Positions 49,625 through 57,593 of a stretch of DNA of 64,000 bases are shown here, piece after piece (the stretch's first letter is position 1; each line of letters starts with the position of its first letter). Both the position numbers and the translations under genes were made by a program. The notes under the pieces were generated by a model, which did not search any database, was not told the origin of the DNA, and worked only from the letters and a program-made list of their open reading frames with translations. Source of the DNA: Endozoicomonas sp. OPT23 (GTDB lineage Bacteria; Pseudomonadota; Gammaproteobacteria; Pseudomonadales; Endozoicomonadaceae); NCBI RefSeq assembly GCF_009653635.1, contig NZ_PPFD01000009.1:248001-312000 (forward strand). Reading direction: 5' to 3'.

Positions 49625-49714
49625 GTGTCTAGGCACACGTAATTGAATATTAAATCATTCTTTGCCCGCCACCAGCGGGCAAGAATGTATGAATTCAACA
49701 ATCTGTGTACTTAG
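49622..49714 (+). repeat. Intergenic palindromic element, copy C
   Basis: TAAGTGTCTAGGCACACGTAA left end, TTGAATATTAAA, a core hairpin ATTCTTTGCCCGC/GCGGGCAAGAAT (one bulged T), then TATGAATTCA and GTGTACTTAG. The first TAA is the ccoG stop codon. Confidence 0.85.
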
Positions 49715-49746
49715 CCTTTAAGTTATGTAAATAAATCGAACTTAAG

Positions 49747-49781
49747 AAGGCTCTTGCGGTAAAATGCACGAGCCTTTTTTG
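49747..49781 (+). terminator. Terminator between ccoG and ccoH
   Basis: AAGGCTCTTGC pairs with GCACGAGCCTT (one mismatch) and is followed by six T residues. It suggests ccoG is a separate transcript from ccoHIS. Confidence 0.8.
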
Positions 49782-49857
49782 CAGCGTTTAACCTAACAAC
49801 GCAAATAAAAACGAATTTACAGAGTGACCTGATCACTCCTGATAGCAGGATTTATTC

Positions 49858-50412
49858 ATGAGCCAAGCCAATAACGAACCCTTCACCCGCTGGTATCAGG
49901 AACCATGGGCCTGGCTGATTGTTGGCATTCTGGCCGCAACCTTTGTCGCTGGCAGCACCTGGATCTGGTATTCCTTCAAAATTCAGGACAGCGTTGTCGT
50001 TGATGACTACTACAAAGTCGGCAAGGGCATCAATATTGACCTTACCCGCGACCGTAATGCTTCCGAACTGAATATTGCCGGTGAAATGCTGCTGGATGAC
50101 CTGACCGGTGAAATCCGCATCACGCTTGATGGTGATATGAGCGAGTGGCCACAACAGTTGAAACTCAGTCTGCTGTCTCCGGTATTCAAGGAAAAAGACA
50201 AGGTTGTTACCATCAACCGCTCCTTCTCAGCTAACGAGCAGCAGCAGGTTTATGTGGGTCAACTGGATCAGGCTATCTCTGGCAAAACCTATGTTCAGCT
50301 GGAAACACTGGATACACTGATTCCTGAAGTCGGCTATGAAACCGGCTGGCGGATGAACCAGGCAATACTGCTGGAACCGGGTAAAACCTTCACGCTTGCG
50401 CCAGGGCAGTAA
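49858..50412 (+). CDS. ccoH: cbb3 oxidase assembly protein CcoH (FixH)
   Basis: 184 residues with one membrane helix (about 17-40) and a periplasmic domain that begins VVDDYYKVGKGIN, the FixH signature. It is needed for late assembly of the oxidase. ccoI follows after 18 bases. Confidence 0.92.
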   Translation: MSQANNEPFTRWYQEPWAWLIVGILAATFVAGSTWIWYSFKIQDSVVVDDYYKVGKGINIDLTRDRNASELNIAGEMLLDDLTGEIRITLDGDMSEWPQQLKLSLLSPVFKEKDKVVTINRSFSANEQQQVYVGQLDQAISGKTYVQLETLDTLIPEVGYETGWRMNQAILLEPGKTFTLAPGQ

Positions 50413-50430
50413 TCACAGGTTCCGCCGTCT

Positions 50431-52974
50431 ATGTCCAGTCGTTCCGATCACCACATTGAACACTCTGAAAGCACTGACACTTGTCAGTGCTTTCACTGTC
50501 ACCTGCCCATTGAGGGCAAACCTCCTTACACCGCTGTTGTTAATGAAATAGAACAGCCTATGTGCTGTCCCGGCTGTAAAATGGTGACTGAAGCTATCAT
50601 TGCCGGCGGCCTTGATAACTATTATCAGCATCGAACCGATTCAGCGCTGCAGGCCAACTCCATCAGCAACAAGCTTCGGGAAGAGTTGCTGCTTTATGAT
50701 CGCGATGACATACAGAAAGACTTTGTTATAGAGCGAAGCTCATCAGACGAGACGCCAGACGAAACACTCGAGAAGCAGGCCAGTTTGCTGATCGAAGGCA
50801 TTACCTGCGCAGCCTGCGTCTGGCTGTTGGAAAATCATGTCGGCCTGATTGAAGGCGTCAGTCGTGTTTCTGTCAATCTCAGCACCCATGAAGCACAGGT
50901 CAGCTGGAACCCTGAAAAAATACCATTAAGCACTTTACTGATCGCCATTCACGAGATTGGCTACAAGGCCTACCCCTGGCGCGAAGATCGTCAGGAAGCC
51001 CTGCTGAAAAAAGAGAACCGTACCTTTATTCGTCGTCTGGTGATTGCCGGTATCGGTGCCATGCAGGTGATGATGTACGCGGTTGCGCTGTATTCCGGTG
51101 CGATCAGCAACGATATGACCGATCCTTATCGGGACTTTATTCGATACGTCAGTGCACTGGTGGCTACACCCGTTATTTTCTATGCCGCAGCCCCGTTCTT
51201 CAAGGCAGCCCTACGTGACCTGAAAGTCAAAAACCTCAGCATGGATGTTCCTGTCTCCATTGCCATCGGTGGTGCCTATCTTGCCAGTCTCTGGGCAACT
51301 GTGACCGGCAGCGGTGAAGTCTATTTCGACTCGGTCTCCATGTTTACCTTCTTCCTGCTGACCGGACGATACCTTGAACTGCGTGCTCGCCATGCGACAT
51401 CACGTGCGGCAAGAGCTTTACGCAACTCACTGCCTTCCAGCTGTCTGAAGAAAGAGGGGAACGACTATGTTCGTATACCTCTGAAAGATCTGAAAACCGG
51501 CGACAGAGTTAGAGTGTTGCCGGGCGACTCTATTCCTGCGGATGGCTTGATCATCGAAGGCAAAAGCAGTGTTGATGAGTCCATGCTGACGGGTGAGTAC
51601 TTACCTATCAGTCGCTCCATCAATGAAGCTGTTATGGGCGGTAGTCTGAACGTCGACAACGCAATCGAGGTTGAGATTACCCATGTGGGTGATGAAACCC
51701 AGATGTCGGCAATCCTGCAATTGTTAAAACACGCCCAGCAAGATAAGCCTGCTATTGCCAAACTGGCCGACCGGGTAGCCAGCTGGTTTGTTGGCGCCGT
51801 TCTTATCACGGCTATTGCCGTGTTCTGGTACTGGTCTGGCAGTGAACCTCAACATGCTTTCTGGATTGCGCTTTCAGTACTGGTTGTCACCTGCCCCTGC
51901 GCCCTGTCTCTGGCGACTCCAACCGCCCTGACCGCAGCAACAGGTTATCTGCACAAGCTTGGTTTTCTGGTAACACGTGGGCATGTTCTTGAAGGGCTTG
52001 GCAAAGTTAATCACATTGTTTTTGATAAAACCGGAACACTGACTCAAGGCAAATTGCAGCTGGAAGAAGTCAGAGCGGTTAATGGCTGCAACCTGAGTGA
52101 GCAGGAACTAACAGCTATTGCTTCGGCACTGGAAAGTCATTCCGAACACCCTATCGCCAAGGCATTTATCAAACCAACATCAGTCATTACCGCCCCTCTT
52201 GTTGCCGAGAGTCCTGTCAGCCACACAGGTCAGGGTTTGGAAGCAACCATTGATGGTGACAATTACCGTATTGGTCGTCCTGACTTTTGTTCGCCGGATA
52301 ACACACCATCGACGCCTGATACGCCAGGTCAGTGGCTGCTGATGTCCAGAAACAATCAGGCGCTTTGCTGGTTTCGAATCAGCGACAGCCTGAGAGCAGA
52401 AGCAGCTGATGTTATCCACAAGCTGAAAAGCTACGGACATAAAGTCACACTGCTCAGTGGCGACCAGAACTCAGTCGTGTCCAGCGTAGCTTCCCAGCTG
52501 AACATTGACAGCTGGCAGGCGGAAATCAGCCCCGAAGGAAAACTGGATTATATTCGTCAGCTGCAGGAACAGGGCGATCATGTTCTGATGATTGGTGACG
52601 GCATTAATGACGTGCCTGTTCTCGCGGGAGCCAATGTCTCCCTGGCCATGGGTAACGCATCTGACCTAGCCAAGACCACTGCCGATGCGGTTTTACTCTC
52701 TGATGACCTGAACCGTCTGGTTGATGCTTTTGAACTGATGAAGAAGACCCGTAATGTTATTCGGCAAAATCTTGGCTGGTCTCTGGCCTATAACCTGACA
52801 GCACTGCCACTGGCCGCCGCCGCTCTTATTGCTCCATGGATGGCGGCTATCGGCATGTCCATCAGCTCGCTGGTTGTGGTCGGTAATGCCATGCGTCTGA
52901 ACGGCAAGCAGGCCGATAAAAAACAGGCTCGATCAAAAGCACATACAACTCAATATAAGGCAGTGGAGGCATAA
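50431..52974 (+). CDS. ccoI: Copper-translocating P-type ATPase CcoI (FixI)
   Basis: 847 residues. An N-terminal Cys-rich metal site (CQCFHCHLPIEG, CCPGCK) precedes an HMA domain with CAAC (126-129). The ion-path motif TCPCAL is near 486-491, the phosphorylation site DKTGT near 532-536, and GDGIND near 727. CcoI supplies copper for the CuB site of CcoN. Confidence 0.96.
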   Translation: MSSRSDHHIEHSESTDTCQCFHCHLPIEGKPPYTAVVNEIEQPMCCPGCKMVTEAIIAGGLDNYYQHRTDSALQANSISNKLREELLLYDRDDIQKDFVIERSSSDETPDETLEKQASLLIEGITCAACVWLLENHVGLIEGVSRVSVNLSTHEAQVSWNPEKIPLSTLLIAIHEIGYKAYPWREDRQEALLKKENRTFIRRLVIAGIGAMQVMMYAVALYSGAISNDMTDPYRDFIRYVSALVATPVIFYAAAPFFKAALRDLKVKNLSMDVPVSIAIGGAYLASLWATVTGSGEVYFDSVSMFTFFLLTGRYLELRARHATSRAARALRNSLPSSCLKKEGNDYVRIPLKDLKTGDRVRVLPGDSIPADGLIIEGKSSVDESMLTGEYLPISRSINEAVMGGSLNVDNAIEVEITHVGDETQMSAILQLLKHAQQDKPAIAKLADRVASWFVGAVLITAIAVFWYWSGSEPQHAFWIALSVLVVTCPCALSLATPTALTAATGYLHKLGFLVTRGHVLEGLGKVNHIVFDKTGTLTQGKLQLEEVRAVNGCNLSEQELTAIASALESHSEHPIAKAFIKPTSVITAPLVAESPVSHTGQGLEATIDGDNYRIGRPDFCSPDNTPSTPDTPGQWLLMSRNNQALCWFRISDSLRAEAADVIHKLKSYGHKVTLLSGDQNSVVSSVASQLNIDSWQAEISPEGKLDYIRQLQEQGDHVLMIGDGINDVPVLAGANVSLAMGNASDLAKTTADAVLLSDDLNRLVDAFELMKKTRNVIRQNLGWSLAYNLTALPLAAAALIAPWMAAIGMSISSLVVVGNAMRLNGKQADKKQARSKAHTTQYKAVEA

Positions 52975-52980
52975 CCGGTT

Positions 52981-53166
52981 ATGGAAAGTCTGATCATACT
53001 TATACCCATTGCTGTCATTATCATTGCGATAGCTGTGAAGGTGTTTCTCTGGGCGGTCGACAACGATCAGTTTGATGATCTGGAAGGCCCCGCTCACAGC
53101 ATTCTTTTTGATGACGACACGCCTGCTGCAGACAAGAACAAAGCTTCGGTGACTGACCAGAAATGA
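52981..53166 (+). CDS. ccoS: cbb3 oxidase maturation protein CcoS
   Basis: 61 residues: one N-terminal membrane helix (about 3-22) then FLWAVDNDQFDDLEGPAH, the family signature. CcoS helps insert haem b and copper into CcoN. It overlaps the next gene by four bases. Confidence 0.94.
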   Translation: MESLIILIPIAVIIIAIAVKVFLWAVDNDQFDDLEGPAHSILFDDDTPAADKNKASVTDQK

Positions 53167-53870
53167 TGATGACTCAGGAAGCGCCCACGTTGTTGGCGGC
53201 GCTCACGATTGGCTTGCTGGGCGGCACACATTGCATTGGTATGTGTGGTGGTATTACTTCAGCATTGAGCTTGTCTCTTAAGGGACGATCCAGCTTTGAT
53301 ACCGCTCGACTGCTGCTGACTTACCATCTGGGTCGTATCAGCAGTTATGCTCTGGCCGGCATTATTCTCGGCACGCTGGGCTGGTTTCTGGGTGATGCCA
53401 GTCAGTCTCTACAGCAAGGTTTGCGCTATCTGGCAGGCTTTATGCTCATCGCCATGGGGCTGTATATTTCCGGTTGGTGGAAAGGCCTGATGAAGCTGGA
53501 GAAAGCAGGCAATGTGCTCTGGAAACGAATTCAGCCCATCGCCAGCAAACTGATACCGGTAAAAACCACAGGTAACGCTCTGGCTCTGGGCGCACTCTGG
53601 GGCTGGCTGCCCTGCGGTATGGTTTACAGTACTCTAATCTGGTCTGCCAGCTCAGGATCACCGGCACAATCCGGCCTGCTTATGGCTGCTTTTGGCTTGG
53701 GAACATTGCCGACAGTTTTACTCACCGGTATTTTTGCTCGTCAACTGACTGCTTTTATTCAGTCTGCTGTAACTCGTAATATCGCCGGTCTGATGATGAT
53801 TGTTTTCGGACTATGGTCTATTCCCGGACCTCATCAGATGTGGATGATGTCTTACTTTATGACTATGTAA
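53163..53870 (+). CDS. Sulfite exporter TauE/SafE-family membrane protein
   Basis: 235 residues with six predicted membrane helices. It begins with GLLGGTHCIGMCGGI, the Cys-containing motif of the DsbD-like/SafE family found next to ccoS in many genomes, and later GWLPCGMVYS. Its place at the end of ccoHIS suggests a role in copper or thiol transfer for oxidase assembly. Substrate unproven. Confidence 0.88.
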   Translation: MMMTQEAPTLLAALTIGLLGGTHCIGMCGGITSALSLSLKGRSSFDTARLLLTYHLGRISSYALAGIILGTLGWFLGDASQSLQQGLRYLAGFMLIAMGLYISGWWKGLMKLEKAGNVLWKRIQPIASKLIPVKTTGNALALGALWGWLPCGMVYSTLIWSASSGSPAQSGLLMAAFGLGTLPTVLLTGIFARQLTAFIQSAVTRNIAGLMMIVFGLWSIPGPHQMWMMSYFMTM

Positions 53871-53922
53871 GTAGCAATTCATATGTCATTTCCCCACCTG
53901 CGGCGGGGAAATGACAATCTAC
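53867..53922 (-). repeat. Intergenic palindromic element, copy D (shortened)
   Basis: On the minus strand GTCATTTCCCC pairs with GGGGAAATGAC, followed by TATGAATT and a shortened right end. The left part of the element is missing. It fills the gap between two convergent genes. Confidence 0.75.
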
Positions 53923-53929
53923 TTTTCAA

Positions 53930-54502
53930 TTACCAGGGCTGAAGGTCAGGGTTACTGAACGGTATTCTTTTCTTGAGTTCTACGGCTACCTTTTCCCGAT
54001 CATTTCCCCGAATAAACACATGGGCATGACCAAGGTGCAGAACTGACCTTTTCTCGAGAACATTTACGTGAATATACCATTCCAGGCCAAGTTTCTCTTT
54101 CAAGTCACCCAGGTGCTCTGACACCACAGCGCCTGCAACCCCCTTCAAATAAGCCTCATCCCAGTTGTCTTCTGAAACAAATACCAGCAAATGGTAAATT
54201 CCCTCATCAAGCCAGTATGGATAACTGTTTATAACCAGCCTTGGAGAAAGACTGCAGCCGTCTGCCAGACATTTTTTTACCTTCTTGTCTGCCAGGTCAA
54301 AGACTTCAGAATATATAACCTCTTCCTGATTTCTGCCCTGAAGCTTTATTCGCTCAATCCGTTGTAAATAGAATTCAAGAGCCGCAGGTTGCCGACGGCT
54401 GTCCATGTGCCCGGAACGGATTTCTTCCCAGCTTATAGGGCTCGCAGCAAGATCTGTTGTGATCAGCAGCAGAACAACCAACAGGTTTCTGATGAGTTGC
54501 AT
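53930..54502 (-). CDS. Exported protein resembling DUF3605
   Basis: 190 residues with a signal peptide (about 1-20, LLVVLLLITTDLAAS). The mature part reads SWEEIRSGH..., then YPYWLDEGIYHLLVFV, WYIHVNVLEKRSVLHLGHAHVFIRG, which follows the pattern I know from DUF3605 (PF12239), a family described mainly from fungi, with its Pro-Tyr, His-Leu, and His-x-His-Val features. Function unknown. The likeness is from memory of the family pattern and needs a profile search. Confidence 0.6.
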   Translation of the reverse strand: MQLIRNLLVVLLLITTDLAASPISWEEIRSGHMDSRRQPAALEFYLQRIERIKLQGRNQEEVIYSEVFDLADKKVKKCLADGCSLSPRLVINSYPYWLDEGIYHLLVFVSEDNWDEAYLKGVAGAVVSEHLGDLKEKLGLEWYIHVNVLEKRSVLHLGHAHVFIRGNDREKVAVELKKRIPFSNPDLQPW

Positions 54503-54709
54503 AATCCCTTCTCACTTTTTTAATTTATTCGATTATTTAGAGGCTGTTAGCTTCTGCCTGTTAAGTCTGATCAAATCTTGCTAAAAATAACCTCGCTTAT
54601 TTGGAATATAGTTTCAATTTGAAACCATTCAATCAACGCTCTTACGCAGTCTGGTCCAGGTGTCGATCACTTCCAGCAGCACCCGTAACACCTTACTTGA
54701 GACAATCAG
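54503..54709. other. Intergenic region left of element E
   Basis: No gene supported. A perfect 7-bp palindrome GTTTCAA-T-TTGAAAC lies at 54611-54625, about 110 bases before the start of the DUF3605-like gene, and could be an operator. Confidence 0.4.
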
Positions 54710-54800
54710 GTAACCGGATATATGAATTCACAGGCTATTTCCCCACCTATGATGGGGAAATAACCGTCTAATATTCGGTTACGTGGGTCTGCACACTTAA
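54710..54800 (-). repeat. Intergenic palindromic element, copy E
   Basis: On the minus strand: TTAAGTGTGCAGACCCACG, TAACCGAATATTAGA, a core hairpin with CTATTTCCCC-type arms (54733-54764), then TGTGAATTCATATATCCGG and TTAC. The TAA in its first bases is the stop codon of the channel gene. Confidence 0.85.
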
Positions 54801-55606
54801 CGCGCCTTTTCTTCCAGCATGCCCTGAATAGCATCCAGCTGCTGCTTCAAATCCTGAATGGTAGGCTGACCGACATTGGCTTCCAGTTCTTCTTCATCTC
54901 TGATCTTTCTGCGCTCATCTTCCAGTACATTGACCACGATACCAATGATCATATTGAGGAAAGCAAAAGTAGTGAAAAAGATAAAACTCAGATAGTAAAT
55001 CCAGCTCAGCGAATAGACTTCCATGGTTTCATACATGACATCCGTCCAATCCTCAAAGGTCATAACACGAAACAGCGTCAGCATGCCTATGGAAATATTG
55101 CCCCAGAGGTCCGGGTTAATTGCCGCAAAGAATGTACTGCCAACAGCGGCATAAATGTAGAAAATAATAAACATCAGCAACATCACATAACCCAGCTGAG
55201 GCAGAGCCTTCAACAATGAGTTCAGCAACATTCTGAGTTCCGGAATAATGGACACCATCCGCAACACCCGGAAGATACGAATCAACCGGCCGATCAGCGC
55301 CATCTCCGTATCGTCGATAGGGATCAGACTGACAATAACGATCAGAGTATCGAAGATATTCCAGCCAGATTTGAAGAAGTTTCGTTTATCCGCCTCAGCA
55401 AAAAAACGAATACTGATTTCAACCAGAAAAAACAATGTGATACCCGTATCCAACGCCCTCAGCACAGCGTGAAGATAATCGGGTAATGGGTAAGTTTTAG
55501 CACCAATAACCAGTGCAGAAAAAATAATAATACCGACAACAAACAGCTCAAAAACCTTGTTTGAGCGTAATCGGTCAAAACGACTTTGCAGATCCCTGCT
55601 GGACAT
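54797..55606 (-). CDS. Voltage-gated cation channel of the NaChBac/NavAb family
   Basis: 269 residues, one six-helix subunit (a tetramer is expected). The S4 sensor has Arg107, 110, 113 and 116 at every third position. The pore helix and filter read TFEDWTD at 183-189, followed by S6 (LNMIIGIVVNVLED) and a C-terminal coiled coil (about 245-268). Bacterial sodium channels usually have TLESW-S/M here; the extra acids Asp186 and Asp189 suggest calcium may pass. Its stop codon is supplied by repeat element E. Confidence 0.92.
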   Translation of the reverse strand: MSSRDLQSRFDRLRSNKVFELFVVGIIIFSALVIGAKTYPLPDYLHAVLRALDTGITLFFLVEISIRFFAEADKRNFFKSGWNIFDTLIVIVSLIPIDDTEMALIGRLIRIFRVLRMVSIIPELRMLLNSLLKALPQLGYVMLLMFIIFYIYAAVGSTFFAAINPDLWGNISIGMLTLFRVMTFEDWTDVMYETMEVYSLSWIYYLSFIFFTTFAFLNMIIGIVVNVLEDERRKIRDEEELEANVGQPTIQDLKQQLDAIQGMLEEKAR

Positions 55607-55689
55607 AACTTCTCTTTTTAAGTGGTAGATTTATTTTCAACGAACTATTTTAAATCAACTGTTAACAACCAATACAGAGGTAACAGAAA

Positions 55690-55715
55690 AATTATCAAAC
55701 AGTTGTTTGATAATT
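55690..55715 (+). promoter_or_regulatory. PsrA-type operator before the acyl-CoA dehydrogenase gene
   Basis: AATTATCAAAC-AGTT-GTTTGATAATT is a perfect 11-bp inverted repeat. Its centre CAAAC-N4-GTTTG fits the binding motif described for the fatty-acid-sensing TetR regulator PsrA of Pseudomonas. It lies about 52 bases before the start codon, a position suited to repression released by long-chain acyl groups. Confidence 0.7.
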
Positions 55716-55766
55716 AACATTCAAGCAAACTGCCTCACTGATAAAAACAACAATGACACTAAAACT

Positions 55767-57440
55767 ATGAACCCTGACTATCTGCAACATAAAGCTCAGG
55801 CTGAAACTCACGACGTTTCAAACCAGCCATCAGACCTTACTGACTACAACCTCTATACCAGTGACAGGCCTCTTCAATACTGGACTGAAAAATACAAGGG
55901 CAACCGGGCCGACGAAAAACTGAAAAACTACGGTGAGCTTTGTGGCGGACCTCTACTGAAAGCCGGCTTTCTGGCCAATGAGAACAAGCCTGAATTTCAC
56001 ACTCATGATCGCTTTGGCCACCGTATCGATCTGGTCAAGTTTCACCCTGCCTACCACCAGCTTATGAAGGCGGCCATTGAGTCGGATGTCCACTCTCTGC
56101 CCTGGAAAAAACCACAACAGGGTGCCCATGTTGCAAGAGCTGCCATGGAATATATGCATTTCCAGACGGAAGCCGGTACTGGCTGCCCTCTGACCATGAC
56201 CTTTGCTTCAGTACCCGCACTGCGTCACAGCCCTTCGCTGGCGAAGGAGTGGCTACCGAAAATCACAGCCAGCCATTACGACGAGCGAAATATCCCCTTC
56301 TACGAAAAACAGGGGCTGACCATTGGCATGGCCATGACCGAAAAGCAGGGAGGCTCCGATGTCAGAGCAAATACTACAAGAGCCTATCCATTAGCTGAGA
56401 CAGGTAATGGCAAGGAGTACGAGCTGGTTGGTCACAAGTGGTTCTGTTCAGCCCCGATGTGCGACGCCTTTCTGGTACTGGCACAGACTGAAGCAGGCCT
56501 TTCCTGCTTTCTGATGCCACGCTGGCGCCCTGATGGCAGCAAAAACCAGATGTACGTCCAACGTCTTAAAAACAAGATGGGCAATATTGCTAACGCATCT
56601 TCTGAAATAGAGCTGCGTGGTGCTTTTGCCTGGATGGTGGGCGAAGAAGGCAAAGGCGTGAGAACCATTATCGAAATGGTATCGATGACCCGTTTTGACT
56701 GCATGGTTGGCTCTTCCGCCCTGATGAGAGCCGCTTCTGCTCAGGCTATTCACCACACCGCCGGACGCAGCGTGTTCGGAAAGAACCTTCATCAGCAACC
56801 ACTGATGCAAAATGTGCTGGCTGATATGGCCATTGAGTCAGAAGCAGCACTGGCTATCAGCATGCGGGTCGCCCATGCGCTGGATAACCTTGAGGATGAA
56901 CAACAGAACCTGTTCTCCCGCATCGCCACCGCCGTCGGAAAATACTGGATCTGTAAACGGGCACCACACCTGACTTATGAAGCCATGGAGTCTATTGGCG
57001 GTGTCGCTTATGTGGAAGATAACATTCTACCCCGCCTGTATCGTGAAGCACCGGTTAATGCCATCTGGGAAGGTTCGGGCAATGTTCAGTGCCTTGATGT
57101 ATTGCGAGCCATTCATAGAGAGCCTGCAACTCTGGAAGCCTTCATCAACGAACTGGAATTAACCAGAGGTGACTCCAGAGAACTGGACGTTCACGTTGCG
57201 GGCCTGAAAGACAGCATTCAGGACAGCGCTGCTCTGGAATACCGCTCAAGAGCCATTGTTGATCAGATGGCTGTCGCACTGCAGGCCAGTGTATTGCTTC
57301 AGCATGGTGACAGTCGGATTACTGAAGCCTTTATAAGCTCCAGAATCAGGACAACGAGCTCTTTTAATCTGGGCACACTGGATCAATCTGCTGACTGTTC
57401 TGGAATCATCAACAGAGCTCATCCTCTCCTGCACGGATAA
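55767..57440 (+). CDS. AidB-like acyl-CoA dehydrogenase
   Basis: 557 residues, AidB length. The N-terminal extension (YNLYTSDRPLQYW...) and the core GMAMTEKQGGSDVRANTTRA, VGHKWFCSAP, LKNKMGNIANAS, and RLYREAPVNAIWEGSGNV match E. coli AidB across the whole protein. AidB binds FAD and DNA and is induced by alkylation; its natural substrate is not settled. Here a PsrA-type operator suggests a link to fatty-acid metabolism. The start ATG 55767 is preferred; a TTG at 55707 falls inside the operator. Confidence 0.88.
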   Translation: MNPDYLQHKAQAETHDVSNQPSDLTDYNLYTSDRPLQYWTEKYKGNRADEKLKNYGELCGGPLLKAGFLANENKPEFHTHDRFGHRIDLVKFHPAYHQLMKAAIESDVHSLPWKKPQQGAHVARAAMEYMHFQTEAGTGCPLTMTFASVPALRHSPSLAKEWLPKITASHYDERNIPFYEKQGLTIGMAMTEKQGGSDVRANTTRAYPLAETGNGKEYELVGHKWFCSAPMCDAFLVLAQTEAGLSCFLMPRWRPDGSKNQMYVQRLKNKMGNIANASSEIELRGAFAWMVGEEGKGVRTIIEMVSMTRFDCMVGSSALMRAASAQAIHHTAGRSVFGKNLHQQPLMQNVLADMAIESEAALAISMRVAHALDNLEDEQQNLFSRIATAVGKYWICKRAPHLTYEAMESIGGVAYVEDNILPRLYREAPVNAIWEGSGNVQCLDVLRAIHREPATLEAFINELELTRGDSRELDVHVAGLKDSIQDSAALEYRSRAIVDQMAVALQASVLLQHGDSRITEAFISSRIRTTSSFNLGTLDQSADCSGIINRAHPLLHG

Positions 57441-57489
57441 ATACCAATGGCGCATCCTGCAGTGCTACTGTGGGCTGCGCCTATCGATG

Positions 57490-57503
57490 TTGATTTATAT
57501 CAA
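57490..57503 (+). promoter_or_regulatory. Perfect FNR/Anr box upstream of hemN
   Basis: TTGAT-TTAT-ATCAA matches the full consensus, 91-104 bases before the hemN start. It predicts anaerobic activation by the Fnr encoded at 61065. Confidence 0.85.
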
Positions 57504-57593
57504 GTCTATTAATTCACCAATTATTTACACTTGAGAGCAACATCGGGTCAGTCCAATAAAACAAATGACCTGCACTAGACGACGAGAGTAATC

